Below are positions 1-9,239 of a stretch of 64,000 bases of DNA, one piece after another; the stretch's first letter is position 1, and each line of letters begins with the position of its first letter. Made by a program: the position numbers and the translations under genes. The DNA comes from Glaciibacter superstes DSM 21135. Lineage in GTDB: Bacteria; Actinomycetota; Actinomycetes; Actinomycetales; Microbacteriaceae. The notes beneath the pieces were generated by a model. The model was given only the letters and a program-made list of their open reading frames with translations. It did not search any database and had not been told where the DNA came from. The stretch is taken from NCBI RefSeq assembly GCF_000421145.1, contig NZ_ATWH01000001.1, positions 1 through 64,000 on the forward strand, given 5' to 3'.

Positions 1-1235
1 GTGGTGACCGTGAGGCCGGTCGGTGTGGTGATGGAGACTCGACCATTCGGGAGGCGTTCGTAGTCGAATCGGCTGAGGTTCTTGCGACGGTTGCTCTTTT
101 CGCAGAGCGGGAACAGGTTGTCTTCGTTGGTTCTGCCGTTGTCACGTACCCATTCTTCGAGATGGTCGACATCGGTGTCGTCGACGGCCCGGTTGCAGGT
201 GGGATCGATGCAGTTCTCGAAGCGAAACGCGATCCAGTCCTTTTGCGCCTGGGTGGGGCGGTAACGTTCGCGGTCGTAGGTGAGCTTCTCACCGGTGAAC
301 GGGTTCGTGGCCACGCGCCTGAACGAGGGTGCCTCGGCGAACAGCCGGGCAGCGGAGTCGCGGTCGATGGTGCCATATCCGCGTAGTTCGATCGGCTCGT
401 CTCCTCCGCCGATCATGGATAGCAGCGGCACAAGCAGCACGGGCCGCACTTTCGCGGCCGTTGGCGTGCCGTCACCCGCGAGCCACGCCGCGGCCAGATC
501 GGCACGAATCTGGTCACGTGAACGCCAGTTGGAATCTCCGACCTTGGTCTTCTTCTGTTCTGCGCGGGAGGTGGCGTTGAGGCGGGACACGATACGAACG
601 GCATCTGGTGCTGACAGGAGCGCGTGCACCCATGCCATGCCGTTTTCTGCCGGTTCCATCCACACGCCCCTGCCTGCGAACGCGCGAGCGTGTCGGGCTT
701 CGGCGGGTTCCTCGTGCAGCTTCTCCTTCGCCCGTCTGGCACGTGCCCGGAACGCGGCCGGTGTGAGGGTTCCAGCCGGTTCGGCGAGCTGCTCATCGAA
801 GAGTCGCACTGCGGTGTCGTCGTCCCAGCCGCTCAGCAGGTCGAGTGCCGCGCCGACATGCGCCGTCGTTGTCTCGCCTGCCGCGAATACGGCGCGCAGC
901 CGGGGCAGCCGGTCTTCGAGTAGCTGCGCGCGGTGGGCCAACGTACGCACCTGACCTGCGGAGAGGTGAAGACGCAGGCCAGCGTCGAACGCCGCCGCTT
1001 CCTCGGCCAGCTCAAGCGCATCCCGCCCAGTAAGCCCTCCGGAACGCAGATAGACGTGCGGGTTCGCCCGCGCGAGCCGCATCAGCTCAGCGAGCGACGC
1101 CCACAACCGCGCCTGTGCCCGATTCGTCTCGGACTGCGAGGCCGTGGCTTCATCGAGGCGATCGAGGATCAAATCGAATCCGGTCGCTACGGTCTTGCCC
1201 GGTATTAACACGGCGGGACGTTTTCGTACAGGCAC
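1..1235 (-). CDS. DUF222 / HNH endonuclease-type protein, 3' end cut by the window edge
   Basis: An open minus-strand frame runs from about 1235 off the left edge. The N-terminal two thirds is an Ala/Leu/Arg-rich helical region of the DUF222 (13E12-repeat) type. The C-terminal part has an HNH core: Cys-Asn-Arg followed by DDTDVDHLEEW, then DNGRTNEDNLFPLCEKSN and KNLSRFDYERL. These proteins are abundant multicopy families in Actinobacteria and are thought to be nucleases of mobile or phage origin; their substrate is not known. The start is uncertain: GTG at 1235 lies in a duplicated 15-bp segment and GTG at 1211 is an alternative. The stop codon lies outside the window, so length cannot be compared. 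Confidence 0.8.
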   Translation of the reverse strand, partial: MPVRKRPAVLIPGKTVATGFDLILDRLDEATASQSETNRAQARLWASLAELMRLARANPHVYLRSGGLTGRDALELAEEAAAFDAGLRLHLSAGQVRTLAHRAQLLEDRLPRLRAVFAAGETTTAHVGAALDLLSGWDDDTAVRLFDEQLAEPAGTLTPAAFRARARRAKEKLHEEPAEARHARAFAGRGVWMEPAENGMAWVHALLSAPDAVRIVSRLNATSRAEQKKTKVGDSNWRSRDQIRADLAAAWLAGDGTPTAAKVRPVLLVPLLSMIGGGDEPIELRGYGTIDRDSAARLFAEAPSFRRVATNPFTGEKLTYDRERYRPTQAQKDWIAFRFENCIDPTCNRAVDDTDVDHLEEWVRDNGRTNEDNLFPLCEKSNRRKNLSRFDYERLPNGRVSITTPTGLTVT

Positions 1236-1256
1236 TTCTCATACAGACACTTCTCG
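1227..1256. repeat. 15-bp tandem duplication at the start of the HNH gene
   Basis: Two near-identical 15-bp units, TACAGGCACTTCTCA and TACAGACACTTCTCG, lie head to tail and a third partial unit follows. On the coding strand each carries GAGAAGTG, so a possible ribosome-binding site and GTG start are duplicated. The upstream copy runs into an in-frame TGA after three codons. Confidence 0.6.
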
Positions 1257-1324
1257 TGCAGGGACGGCAAACGCATCCTGACTCCAGATCTCATCTCGGC
1301 ACGAGTGACTCTGATAGGTCAACA

Positions 1325-1354
1325 ATAGCACACAGCTTCGATTGTCTCCAACAA
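1325..1354 (-). promoter_or_regulatory. Possible promoter of the HNH/DUF222 gene
   Basis: The minus strand reads TTGTTG, 18 bp, then TGCTAT, within the only AT-rich stretch of the 154-bp gap between the HNH gene and the regulator gene. A direct repeat CAACAATA (plus strand, near 1319 and 1350) overlaps it. The match to sigma-A consensus is moderate. Confidence 0.3.
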
Positions 1355-1389
1355 TATCAAGGGGCAAACTCGCATTTATATACGTCGAT

Positions 1390-2247
1390 TCAAATGGTTC
1401 TGCCTGCTGTGATGCCCTCGGTTCCCAGTACGTTCAGAAGAGCGAGAGCCTCCGCGTCACGGGAGCCTTGCGGCGCGGTGTACAACACGAGGTGCTGGTC
1501 GCGGTCCGCGATCCTCATGGAGTCGCAGTCAACCGTGATTTCGCCGACGGCTGGGTGCCGGAAAGTCTTCGTGAGCATCGGCGCCACTTGTACGTCCCGC
1601 CGCTCCCAGAGCCGGGCGAACTCAGGGCTGCCATCGCGGAGCTCGTCAACGAGGCCGCTCACCGTTGGATCAGTCGGATACCGGGCGAGCGTGGCGCGGA
1701 GTTGCATGACGACAGTCTGGCGAAACTCGGCGCCATCGGAGATTCCATAGAGAGGCGCATCAGGTTGCGCCGGCCCGAGGAACGCCTTCCGTGCAAGGTT
1801 GCGGTCCGCGGGGGCGAGCCCGGCAAAGTCCTCCATGAGAGCCGCCGCGAGATCGTTCCAGGCGAGAACCTCGAACGCGGCGGACATCACGAGCGCGGCC
1901 GTCTGGGGGAGCCGCTCGAGCAGCGCGAGGATACTCTGGCGTACATCGCGGGGATGCAGGCCGGACCGGATCGGGGCTGTGCCCGCGAGGAGGTGAAGGT
2001 GGTCGGACTCCGCATCAGTGAGTCGCAGGGCGCCTCCGATCCCGGCGAGCACCTCGCCTGATGGACGCGGCGCCCTGCCCTGCTCAAGCCGCACGTAGTA
2101 TTCGGTGGAGATGTGCGCGAGCACCGCGATCTCTTCACGGCGGAGGCCCGGGGTCCTCCGCCGAGGACCAGACGGCAGGCCGACGTCTTCCGGCCGAAGC
2201 CGCTCGCGTCGGCTGCGGAGAAACGCTCCGAGGTCGTGCTTATCCAT
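1390..2247 (-). CDS. XRE-family regulator with MmyB-like ligand-binding domain
   Basis: This 285-residue protein has an N-terminal helix-turn-helix (about residues 5-85) with the family hallmark RRRTPGLRREEIAVLA, then YYVRLEQGR and RPSGEVLAGI. A PAS-like MmyB ligand-binding domain follows (about 105-275, including FEVLAWNDLAAAL). Family members are usually local repressors of a divergent oxidoreductase gene and probably sense a small hydrophobic ligand. The next gene, a short-chain dehydrogenase, is divergent 85 bp away, which fits. Length is normal for the family. Confidence 0.88.
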   Translation of the reverse strand: MDKHDLGAFLRSRRERLRPEDVGLPSGPRRRTPGLRREEIAVLAHISTEYYVRLEQGRAPRPSGEVLAGIGGALRLTDAESDHLHLLAGTAPIRSGLHPRDVRQSILALLERLPQTAALVMSAAFEVLAWNDLAAALMEDFAGLAPADRNLARKAFLGPAQPDAPLYGISDGAEFRQTVVMQLRATLARYPTDPTVSGLVDELRDGSPEFARLWERRDVQVAPMLTKTFRHPAVGEITVDCDSMRIADRDQHLVLYTAPQGSRDAEALALLNVLGTEGITAGRTI

Positions 2248-2332
2248 ATCCCAAGTCTGCCCCTTATACGTCGACGGATCCTAGTACCGTCTGTGCCTGC
2301 ATCCGCATCCAGTCTGGAACGACACTGGGGTC
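2248..2332. promoter_or_regulatory. Divergent promoter/operator region between the MmyB-type regulator and the SDR gene
   Basis: This 85-bp gap must hold both divergent promoters. It contains an inverted repeat GACGG-N9-CCGTC (2273-2291) and, on the minus strand, a TATAAG that could be the -10 of the regulator gene. The repeat is a reasonable operator candidate for the regulator; this is inference from position only. Confidence 0.35.
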
Positions 2333-3115
2333 ATGACAGACAACATCGACACCACCCCAATCGGCCTGCTCACCGACAAGGTCGTATTCATCACCGGCGC
2401 CAGTCGCGGCATCGGCGCAGCTGCGGCCAGGCTCTTCGCACGCGAGGGCGCCGCCGTCGTGCTCGCCGCCCGTAGTTCCGACGCCCTCGACCGCATCGTC
2501 TCTGAGATCCGCGCCGACGGAGGCGTCGCCGACGCCGCTGCCCTTGACCTCGCTGACCGTGCGAGTATCCGCGCTGCCGTCAACCGCGTCGAAGAGCTGC
2601 ACGGGCGGCTCGACGGCGCCTTCAACAACGGCGCGGCCGTCCAGCAGCCCGGCCCGCTCGACACCACGAGCGACGACGACATCGACGAACAGTTCGCCGT
2701 GAACTTTCGCTCGCACTGGACCGCCATGACCGCCGAGGCCGCACTCATGCGACACAACGGAGGCGGAGCGATCGTCAACACCTCGAGTATCGGCAGCCGC
2801 CGCGCGAACCCCGCGCTCCCCGCATACGGCGCCATGAAGCGCGCCCTCAACAGCATCACCGAGACCGCAGCCGTGACCTGGGCACCCCAAGGCATCCGGG
2901 TGAACGGCATCACTCCCGGTGGCACCGCCACGGAGATGATTGACGCGTGGGAAGCGGCGACCCCCGGTGTCATCGAGCACATCAACGCGTCGATCCCCCT
3001 TGGCCGCATGGCCGAGCCCCACGAGGTCGCAGAGGTCGCCGCGTGGCTGCTCAGCGACCGCGCATCGATGGTAACCGGCGCGCTCGTGCCGGTTGACGGC
3101 GGTGCCGGCGCCTAA
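2333..3115 (+). CDS. SDR-family NAD(P)-dependent oxidoreductase
   Basis: A 260-residue classical short-chain dehydrogenase/reductase. The Rossmann nucleotide motif TGASRGIG is at residues 21-28, FNNGAA (a variant of the structural NNAG motif) at about 98-102, catalytic Ser at 151/152 (NTSSIGS) and YGAMK at 165-169, giving the Ser-Tyr-Lys triad. AARSSD after strand 2 favours NADP(H), though this is only suggestive. The C-terminal PVDGGAGA resembles the usual family ending. It is divergent from a MmyB-type regulator that probably controls it. The substrate cannot be read from the sequence. Confidence 0.9.
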   Translation: MTDNIDTTPIGLLTDKVVFITGASRGIGAAAARLFAREGAAVVLAARSSDALDRIVSEIRADGGVADAAALDLADRASIRAAVNRVEELHGRLDGAFNNGAAVQQPGPLDTTSDDDIDEQFAVNFRSHWTAMTAEAALMRHNGGGAIVNTSSIGSRRANPALPAYGAMKRALNSITETAAVTWAPQGIRVNGITPGGTATEMIDAWEAATPGVIEHINASIPLGRMAEPHEVAEVAAWLLSDRASMVTGALVPVDGGAGA

Positions 3116-3184
3116 AGGACAGGCTGCGCTGATCGACGCAAGCCCCGGAGCACGCACCTGACACCCGCGAGGCCGCCGCGTTCG

Positions 3185-4090
3185 TCACTCTTCGGGGAGT
3201 TCCCGCCTGGCCCTGGTCTCGGCGGCACGAAGCGCGAGTTCCGCATCCGCGGGATACCCGACCTGGATGAGAGTGAGCCCGCGAGCCGGCATCACGGCGA
3301 ACTCGCTGGTCCGCGCCCGGTCGATGCGCAGGTCGACCAGTCGCGAGCCAGCCAGTTTCCCCTCCCCAACCGCAACGGTAGCGCCGACCAACGCACGCAC
3401 CATGCTGTGACAGAAGGCATCGGCCTTCAGCGACGCGATCAGCAACCCGTCGCCGTCCCGTCGCCAGCGGAAGTCCTGCAGCGTGCGGATCGTCGTCGCT
3501 CCTGGCCGTCGTTTACAGTACGCGGCAAAGTCGTGGAGGCCGACGAGGGTTGCAGCAGCAGCATCCATCGACTCCAGGTCGAGTGACGCATGATGCCACG
3601 TGGTGCGCACTCGCTGCAGCGGGTCGTGCAGGGCAGACGAATCCGCCAGCCGGTACTCGTAGCGCCGCCAGATGGCAGAAAAGCGGGAATCGAACCCAGG
3701 CGGTGGGACGGAGGCACCGAGGATCATGATGTCCGGTTGGCTGTTCAGGATGCCGCGGAGACGGTGCACGATCTCGTCAGCGAGAGTGGGCACCGGTTTC
3801 GGTTTGCCCTTGCCGTGACGCCGTCGAAGCAGCGCCCTGCACTGGTCATCGGTGAGGTCGAGGTGTGCCACCTGTCCGACCGCGTGCACTCCAGCATCCG
3901 TTCGACCAGCGACGACCAGCGTGGGGTACGGCGGATGCCGGCGAAGAATCGTCGCGAGAACCGCTTCAATCTGGCCCTGCACCGTGCGCTCCCCCGGCTG
4001 GCGGGCCCAGCCGCTGAAGTCGGTGCCGTCGTAGGCAATGTCGAGCCTGATCCGGGTGGTGGGGAGTTCGTCGCCGGCCGGATTGCTCAT
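3185..4090 (-). CDS. truA: tRNA pseudouridine synthase A
   Basis: A 301-residue enzyme that makes pseudouridine at positions 38-40 of the tRNA anticodon arm. The N-terminal RIRLDIAYDGTDFSGWARQPG and the catalytic loop AGRTDAGVHA (catalytic Asp65) are intact, as is FCHSMVRALVGA near the C-terminus. An insertion after TDDQCRALL is rich in Arg/Lys/Gly, as in many actinobacterial TruA. In relatives truA directly follows rplQ. Here the acyltransferase and GNAT genes lie between, so it is probably expressed from its own promoter in the 98-bp divergent gap. Confidence 0.95.
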   Translation of the reverse strand: MSNPAGDELPTTRIRLDIAYDGTDFSGWARQPGERTVQGQIEAVLATILRRHPPYPTLVVAGRTDAGVHAVGQVAHLDLTDDQCRALLRRRHGKGKPKPVPTLADEIVHRLRGILNSQPDIMILGASVPPPGFDSRFSAIWRRYEYRLADSSALHDPLQRVRTTWHHASLDLESMDAAAATLVGLHDFAAYCKRRPGATTIRTLQDFRWRRDGDGLLIASLKADAFCHSMVRALVGATVAVGEGKLAGSRLVDLRIDRARTSEFAVMPARGLTLIQVGYPADAELALRAAETRARRELPEE

Positions 4091-4188
4091 CCGCCCAGCT
4101 TATTCGCCTGGCCGGTTTCAGCCTGCCAGTTCAGTCGGTTGCTCCGCCCGGGTTATCGTGGATGGCGGGCCACGGCCCTCCCCCCAAT

Positions 4189-6099
4189 ATGACCTCCAGC
4201 ATCGCCATTTCCAGCGCACCGGCTACGTCGCTGCCCGCAGCGGCGAGTTCGGTGACCCATCGGCTCGCCGGCCTCGACGGGCTCCGTGCCATTGCCGTCA
4301 TCGCCGTCGTCGTCTATCACTTCTTCCCCTCCGCGCTCCCCGGAGGATTCATCGGCGTCGACGTATTCTTCGTGATCAGCGGCTTCCTGATCACCGGCCT
4401 TCTGGTCGCCGAGCACCAGCGCTTCGGTCACCTCTCGCTCGCGAGGTTCTGGCAGCGCAGGGTGCGGCGACTGGTGCCGCCCCTCATCCCCCTGGTGCTG
4501 ATCTGCTGCACCGTCGCCTGGCTCATCGGCGGCGACATCCTGGTCGGCATCGGCTGGCAGCTCGCTGGTGCGTCGACATTCAGCTATAACTGGGTGTCGA
4601 TCGCGAGCGACGCGAGTTATTTCAGCAGCGGGCAGCCAGAGCTGTTCCGCAACCTGTGGTCGCTCGCCGTCGAAGAGCAGTTCTACCTCTTGTGGCCGCT
4701 GGCGCTGCTCGCCGTCCTCCTCATCAGAAAGCCGCGACTTCGCCTGGTCGTCGTCTGCGTTGCGGCTCTGGCTTCCGCGGCCTCGATGGCGATGCTCTAC
4801 CAGCCAGGCGCCGACCCGACCCGCGTCTATTACGGTTCCGACACCCACAGCTTCGGCCTGCTCATCGGTGCGGCGCTGGCCATGCTGCTTCGGCGCCCGA
4901 GTTCCCAGCGCAACGAACTGCCGCGCATCCGCCCGTGGCTGGGACTGGTTGCACTCCTCGGTGTCGTTGGCGCAGCAATCTGGCTCCCAGACGACGGCAC
5001 GGTGACCTATCGCGGAGGCCTGGTCGTCGTCTGCCTGCTGACCGCCGTCGTAATCTGGGCCGGCGTGCGCGGTGGCCGGTTCGGCCGCGCACTCGATTGG
5101 CGCCCCCTCCGCTACATCGGTGAGCGTTCGTACGGCATCTACCTGTGGCACTGGCCGGTCATCGTATTGCTGCTCGCCGCGTGGCCGACGCCTGACGCAG
5201 CATCCGTCGCCTGGCCGCCGCTGATCGCCATCGCCGTGACCCTCCTGGCCGCCGCGTGTTCCTACCGTTGGCTCGAGCAGCCGATTCGCCGGCTGGGGCT
5301 CCGCGGAACACTGCGGATCGTCACCCGATTGTCTGACGGTTCGAGGCTCCGCACGCAGTTCATCGTGGCAACAGCGGTCGCCGCCCTCTTCCTCACGGCC
5401 GGAACGACGGCCGCTATCGCGTCTGCACCCAGCATGTCGAGCGCGCAGGCCGCCATCGAACGCGGCCAGCGGGCAGCGGATGCCGCGGCGCGCGCCGCCG
5501 AGAAAGCCGCAGAGGAAGCCGCTCGCCAGGCCGCCAGGCGCCAGGCGCCAGCGCCGGCCGGGGCGATTCCCACCGGTGACAAGATCACCGCCGTCGGCGA
5601 TTCCGTCATGCTCGCCGCGGCGCCGGAACTACAGGCCAGCTTCCCCGGAATCGCCATCGACGCTGCGGTGTCGCGCAGCATGCAGACCGCGCCGGCAATC
5701 CTCACGTCGCTGGCGGACACTGGACAGCTGAGGCCTGTCGTTCTCGTCGGCCTCGGCACGAACGGCCCGATCGACGAGGCAGACCTCGCCGCGATCGAGT
5801 CGATACTGGGGCCAGATCGAGAACTCGTGGTGATCAACACCTTCGCCGACCGCGACTGGATCGCCGGGGTCAACCAGGCGCTTGCCGAGTTCTCCGCTGA
5901 ACACCGTCTCGTCGAGCTCGCGGACTGGAGCACGGCGATCGCCCCGCACACCGACGTTCTCGCCGAAGACAACATTCACCCTGGTCCGACCGGTGGGCGA
6001 ATCTACGCCGATTGCGTCGCCGCGGCGCTGGAGCGGCTGACCGATCTGCCGCCTCCGAAGCAGCCGACGGAAATCAGGAAGCGGCCTCCGCGCGACTAA
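4189..6099 (+). CDS. OafA/YrhL-like membrane acyltransferase with C-terminal SGNH domain
   Basis: About 636 residues from ATG 4189; an in-frame ATG at 4162 is an alternative. The N-terminal acyltransferase-3 domain (about residues 15-375) has LDGLRAIAVIAVVVYHF with the catalytic-type His, GGFIGVDVFFVISGFLITG, and about ten membrane helices. An extra helix and an Ala/Glu/Arg-rich coiled linker lead to an extracellular SGNH hydrolase-like domain with GDSVM (block I), LVGLGTNGPI, and NIHPGPTGGRIY supplying the late Asp-X-X-His block. Proteins of this layout move acetyl groups across the membrane and O-acylate cell-surface polysaccharide or peptidoglycan. The exact acceptor is unknown. It is divergent from truA and convergent with the GNAT gene. 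Confidence 0.88.
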   Translation: MTSSIAISSAPATSLPAAASSVTHRLAGLDGLRAIAVIAVVVYHFFPSALPGGFIGVDVFFVISGFLITGLLVAEHQRFGHLSLARFWQRRVRRLVPPLIPLVLICCTVAWLIGGDILVGIGWQLAGASTFSYNWVSIASDASYFSSGQPELFRNLWSLAVEEQFYLLWPLALLAVLLIRKPRLRLVVVCVAALASAASMAMLYQPGADPTRVYYGSDTHSFGLLIGAALAMLLRRPSSQRNELPRIRPWLGLVALLGVVGAAIWLPDDGTVTYRGGLVVVCLLTAVVIWAGVRGGRFGRALDWRPLRYIGERSYGIYLWHWPVIVLLLAAWPTPDAASVAWPPLIAIAVTLLAAACSYRWLEQPIRRLGLRGTLRIVTRLSDGSRLRTQFIVATAVAALFLTAGTTAAIASAPSMSSAQAAIERGQRAADAAARAAEKAAEEAARQAARRQAPAPAGAIPTGDKITAVGDSVMLAAAPELQASFPGIAIDAAVSRSMQTAPAILTSLADTGQLRPVVLVGLGTNGPIDEADLAAIESILGPDRELVVINTFADRDWIAGVNQALAEFSAEHRLVELADWSTAIAPHTDVLAEDNIHPGPTGGRIYADCVAAALERLTDLPPPKQPTEIRKRPPRD

Positions 6100-6108
6100 C
6101 TTGCCGCG

Positions 6109-7167
6109 TCACAGCTCGAGTACAAACGCACGCTTGCTGTGGGTGCGAGCGAAGCCCATGCCCGTGTAGAGGTCGAGTGCGCCCGTCGGGCTGTTCGAGT
6201 CGACGTCGAGTGTCGCCCGGTCGAGCCCGAGGGCTCGGCCTGCGTCGAGGTGTGCGGTCAGCAGGGCGCTGGCGATGTGCCGGCCCCGCCACTCGGCCAG
6301 CACGCCGACCATGCTGATGTAACTGCTACTGAAGCCCTGGTGCGGCCAGTCGCCCTCGTTGACGGCGGCCAACAGGAAACCCACCACGTGTTCGCCGGCG
6401 CCCGGTTCGCCGTCGTCTGGTGCGCCGACCAGTGCCGCGAAGGAGAGTTCTGCTCGAAACGTGGAGCCGTGCACAACCAGCTGCCAGCCTTCCTCGCTGA
6501 GAGGCTGGCTTCCCCAGTTGTCGGCGAATGCCGCGTCCCTCGCGGCATGGATCTCGGCCGACAGAGCCACGCTGAATGGCACCAGACGGATGCCGTCGGC
6601 CGGTTGCACCCGCGTGATCGGCTCGGTCAGACCGCGTCCCAAACCCAAAAAGTAGCGCGATAACGCGAGACCGTTCCTTTCGAACAAGGCCTGGTTCTGG
6701 GGCGCCCGCCCATCCGCATAGGCAACGATCCACCCCGGGAGCGTTTTCTGTGAGGCCGCAAGCTGCTGCCTGGCACGACCGATCTGCCAGTCGAACAGCG
6801 CCTGTCCGATTCCTCGCCGCCGCCTCGCCGGGTGCACGCCACCGAGCAGGATCGAGCGCACCAACGTTCGTTGCCTCGGCGGCATGACCGCCATGCCGTG
6901 CGCGATCAATTCGCCGCCGGAGTCGATCCCGACCAGCGAATCCTGCTCCGGGTGGTAGTAGCTGAGAGCGCGGAATGCCTTCAGGCTCTCCCTGGTCATC
7001 AGATGATTGGGGTGGTCGATCTCCCCGATCCGCTGATGCAGGTGCCAGAGTGCATCGACGTCGGCATCCGTCGCAGGCCGCCACCTGGCAACCGACGGAT
7101 GCGTCGGAACAGCCAATCGCTCGGGTGCGGCCACGCGCTCGCTCAGTGGCCGTGATTCGCCAGCCAT
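6109..7167 (-). CDS. Tandem GNAT N-acetyltransferase (MshD-like layout)
   Basis: About 352 residues from ATG 7167; the frame is open upstream to 7275, but the segment before this ATG is not protein-like and GAGGG lies about 13 nt before it. Two GNAT domains are in tandem. The first (about 25-165) has GGVHPARRRRGIGQALFDW as acetyl-CoA loop. The second (about 185-350) has VGVLAEWRGRHIASALLTA and LYTGMGFART. Mycothiol synthase MshD has the same two-domain layout, but I see no specific MshD signature, so the substrate is open. It is convergent with the acyltransferase gene, with 9 bp between their stops. Confidence 0.75.
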   Translation of the reverse strand: MAGESRPLSERVAAPERLAVPTHPSVARWRPATDADVDALWHLHQRIGEIDHPNHLMTRESLKAFRALSYYHPEQDSLVGIDSGGELIAHGMAVMPPRQRTLVRSILLGGVHPARRRRGIGQALFDWQIGRARQQLAASQKTLPGWIVAYADGRAPQNQALFERNGLALSRYFLGLGRGLTEPITRVQPADGIRLVPFSVALSAEIHAARDAAFADNWGSQPLSEEGWQLVVHGSTFRAELSFAALVGAPDDGEPGAGEHVVGFLLAAVNEGDWPHQGFSSSYISMVGVLAEWRGRHIASALLTAHLDAGRALGLDRATLDVDSNSPTGALDLYTGMGFARTHSKRAFVLEL

Positions 7168-7304
7168 GTTCAGATGGTAACCCTCGGCGCTGAACTCCGC
7201 CCAGAGTCGCCATTTGCGCCCAGTGACCCCGCTGCAACGGCGACTGTCGGCACAACCGGCGACAACGGCGGGCACGCGGCCGGCGACACGCAGCGGGCAC
7301 GCAG

Positions 7305-7332
7305 GAGAGGCCCGACCGAAGTCGGGCCCCTC
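7305..7332 (-). terminator. Terminator of the alpha operon (after rplQ)
   Basis: A 12-bp stem (one G-U pair) closed by a four-base loop that reads UUCG in the minus transcript, starting about 60 nt past the rplQ stop. The downstream tract is CT-rich rather than a clear U run, as is common in high-GC actinobacteria. Confidence 0.75.
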
Positions 7333-7363
7333 GTGTTAGTTCTTACTGCAGATGGTTCAGGTT

Positions 7364-7438
7364 ACTCAGTGCCGCTCTACTCAGTGCCGCTCTACTCGGC
7401 GTCGCTCTGCTCAGCGTCGCTCTGCTCAGCGTCGCTCT
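7364..7438. repeat. Five 15-bp tandem units spanning the 3' end and stop codon of rplQ
   Basis: The units are ACTCAGTGCCGCTCT twice, ACTCGGCGTCGCTCT, then GCTCAGCGTCGCTCT twice. On the coding strand the inner units encode SDAEQ repeats. The rplQ stop TAG (7392-7394) sits exactly where the repeat otherwise has CAG (Gln). Two further units lie beyond the stop and each begins with TAG in the same frame. Confidence 0.9.
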
Positions 7439-8129
7439 GCGCGCCAGGTGCAACGAAGCCGGCGGCCTCTGCGGCCTCCGCCGTTGTGAACCAGACCTCG
7501 GCGACGGTCTTCTCGTACCACTGAGACTCGACCGTGTGGTACTTCATCGAGTCTTTGTTGCCCTTGACCGTGTACTCGTCAGACGGAGCTGAACCGTCTT
7601 CACGTGGCGCGGCCGAACCGGCACCGTACTCGCCTTCAGCCACCGCTGCGGCCTCAGAAGCGGGAGCTTCGTCAGTCTCAGCGGCCGGAGCCTCATCGGC
7701 TTCCGGCGTGCCGATCGGCTCTGCGGTCTTCGCCGATGCGGTCTTGGTCTTGGCCGGCTTCTTCGGGGTGACCGGCTCGAGAACGAGCTCGATCTGCACC
7801 ATCGAGGCGTTGTCTCCCTTGCGGAAGCCCAGCTTCGTGATGCGCGTGTAGCCGCCTTCGCGTTCCGCAACGAGCGGTGCGATCTGGGTGAAGAGCTCGT
7901 GCACGACGGACTTGTCACCGATCGTGGCGAGCACACGCCGACGGGAGTGCAAGTCGCCGCGCTTGGCGAACGTGATCAGTCGCTCAGCAACCGGACGCAG
8001 GCGCTTGGCCTTGGTCTCCGTCGTCTTGATCGACTTGTGGGTGAACAGAGCAGCAGCCAGGTTGGCGAGCATGAGGCGCTCGTGCGCCGGGCCGCCACCG
8101 AGGCGGGGTCCCTTAGTGGGTGTAGGCAT
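7392..8129 (-). CDS. rplQ: 50S ribosomal protein L17 with long acidic C-terminal extension
   Basis: The first 120 or so residues are canonical L17 ([63 protein letters not shown]), a protein near the peptide exit tunnel. A further 125 residues follow: Ala/Glu/Pro-rich low complexity, then [30 protein letters not shown], which resembles the conserved tail seen in other actinobacterial L17 proteins, then a repetitive [14 protein letters not shown] end. The terminal repeats come from a 15-bp tandem DNA repeat that continues past the stop. It is the last gene of the alpha operon, 50 bp after rpoA. Confidence 0.95.
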   Translation of the reverse strand: MPTPTKGPRLGGGPAHERLMLANLAAALFTHKSIKTTETKAKRLRPVAERLITFAKRGDLHSRRRVLATIGDKSVVHELFTQIAPLVAEREGGYTRITKLGFRKGDNASMVQIELVLEPVTPKKPAKTKTASAKTAEPIGTPEADEAPAAETDEAPASEAAAVAEGEYGAGSAAPREDGSAPSDEYTVKGNKDSMKYHTVESQWYEKTVAEVWFTTAEAAEAAGFVAPGAQSDAEQSDAEQSDAE

Positions 8130-8178
8130 AGTCGGTAATCTCCAGTATCAAAAGTAAAAGGCAGTCGAGCGACGCGCC

Positions 8179-9168
8179 TTAGACGGTCTCTTCGTCGTAA
8201 CCGCTGTAGAAGTGCGCGCCGTCGAAGCCGGGCACGGAATCCTTCAGCGACAGGCCGAGCTCGACGAGCTTGTCCTTGACCTCATCCACCGACTTCTGTC
8301 CGAAGTTGCGGATGTTCATGAGCTGGGTCTCCGACAGGGCAACCAGTTCACTGACGTTGTTGATGCCCTCGCGCTTGAGACAGTTGTACGAACGCACAGA
8401 AAGATCCAGGTCTTCGATCGGGACCGACAGTTCGTTCGAGAGCACGGCGTCAACCGGCGCCGGGCCGATCTCAATGCCCTCAGCAGCGGTGTTGAGCTCG
8501 CGGGCCAGGCCGAACAGCTCGGTCAGGGTGCGACCAGCGGATGCGATGGCGTCGCGGGGCGTGATGGCCGACTTGGTCTCGACGTCGACGACCAGACGGT
8601 CGAAGTCCGTGCGCTCACCGGCACGCGTCGCCTCGACGCGGTAAGTGACCTTGAGCACGGGTGAGTAGATCGAGTCGACCGGAATCTGGCCGGCCTCAGA
8701 GAACTCGTTGCGGTTCTGGGTAGCCGACACGTAGCCGCGGCCACGCTCGATGGTTAGCTCGAGTTCGAACTTGGCCTTGTCGTTCAGGGTCGCGATGACC
8801 AGCTCGGGGTTGTGAACCTCGACACCGGCAGGAGCCGAGATGTCGGCCGCGGTGACCTGGCCGGAACCCTGCTTGCGCAGGTACGCGGTGATCGGCTCGT
8901 CGTGCTCGCTCGAGACGACGAGTCCCTTGATGTTCAGGATGATCTCGGTGACATCTTCCTTGACACCGGGGACGGTGCTGAATTCGTGCAGCACGCCGTC
9001 GATACGGATGCTGGTGACCGCAGCGCCGGGAATCGAGGAGAGCAGGGTGCGACGAAGCGAGTTACCGAGGGTGTATCCGAAGCCAGGCTCGAGCGGCTCG
9101 ATGACGAACCGTGAGCGGAACTCCGAGATGTTCTCTTCGGTGAGCGTTGGACGCTGTGCAATGAGCAC
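8179..9168 (-). CDS. rpoA: DNA-directed RNA polymerase subunit alpha
   Basis: A 329-residue alpha subunit. The N-terminal dimerisation/assembly domain (about 1-235) has [25 protein letters not shown]. The C-terminal domain (about 250-320) has [19 protein letters not shown] and [17 protein letters not shown], the helix-hairpin-helix that contacts UP elements and activators. Length is normal for Actinobacteria. It follows rpsK directly; rpsD, which lies between them in enterobacteria, is not here. Confidence 0.98.
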   Translation of the reverse strand: MLIAQRPTLTEENISEFRSRFVIEPLEPGFGYTLGNSLRRTLLSSIPGAAVTSIRIDGVLHEFSTVPGVKEDVTEIILNIKGLVVSSEHDEPITAYLRKQGSGQVTAADISAPAGVEVHNPELVIATLNDKAKFELELTIERGRGYVSATQNRNEFSEAGQIPVDSIYSPVLKVTYRVEATRAGERTDFDRLVVDVETKSAITPRDAIASAGRTLTELFGLARELNTAAEGIEIGPAPVDAVLSNELSVPIEDLDLSVRSYNCLKREGINNVSELVALSETQLMNIRNFGQKSVDEVKDKLVELGLSLKDSVPGFDGAHFYSGYDEETV

Positions 9169-9239
9169 TATTGATTCCTTTCGGCTAAGTGTCCGCTATA
9201 TGACACTTAAATGGCGAGGTTATTGAGTTGTATCCGCTC

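Noticed and set aside
6109-7167. Calling the tandem GNAT protein mycothiol synthase (mshD)
   Set aside because: The two-domain layout fits but many actinobacterial paralogues share it, and no MshD-specific residue or neighbouring gene supports it.
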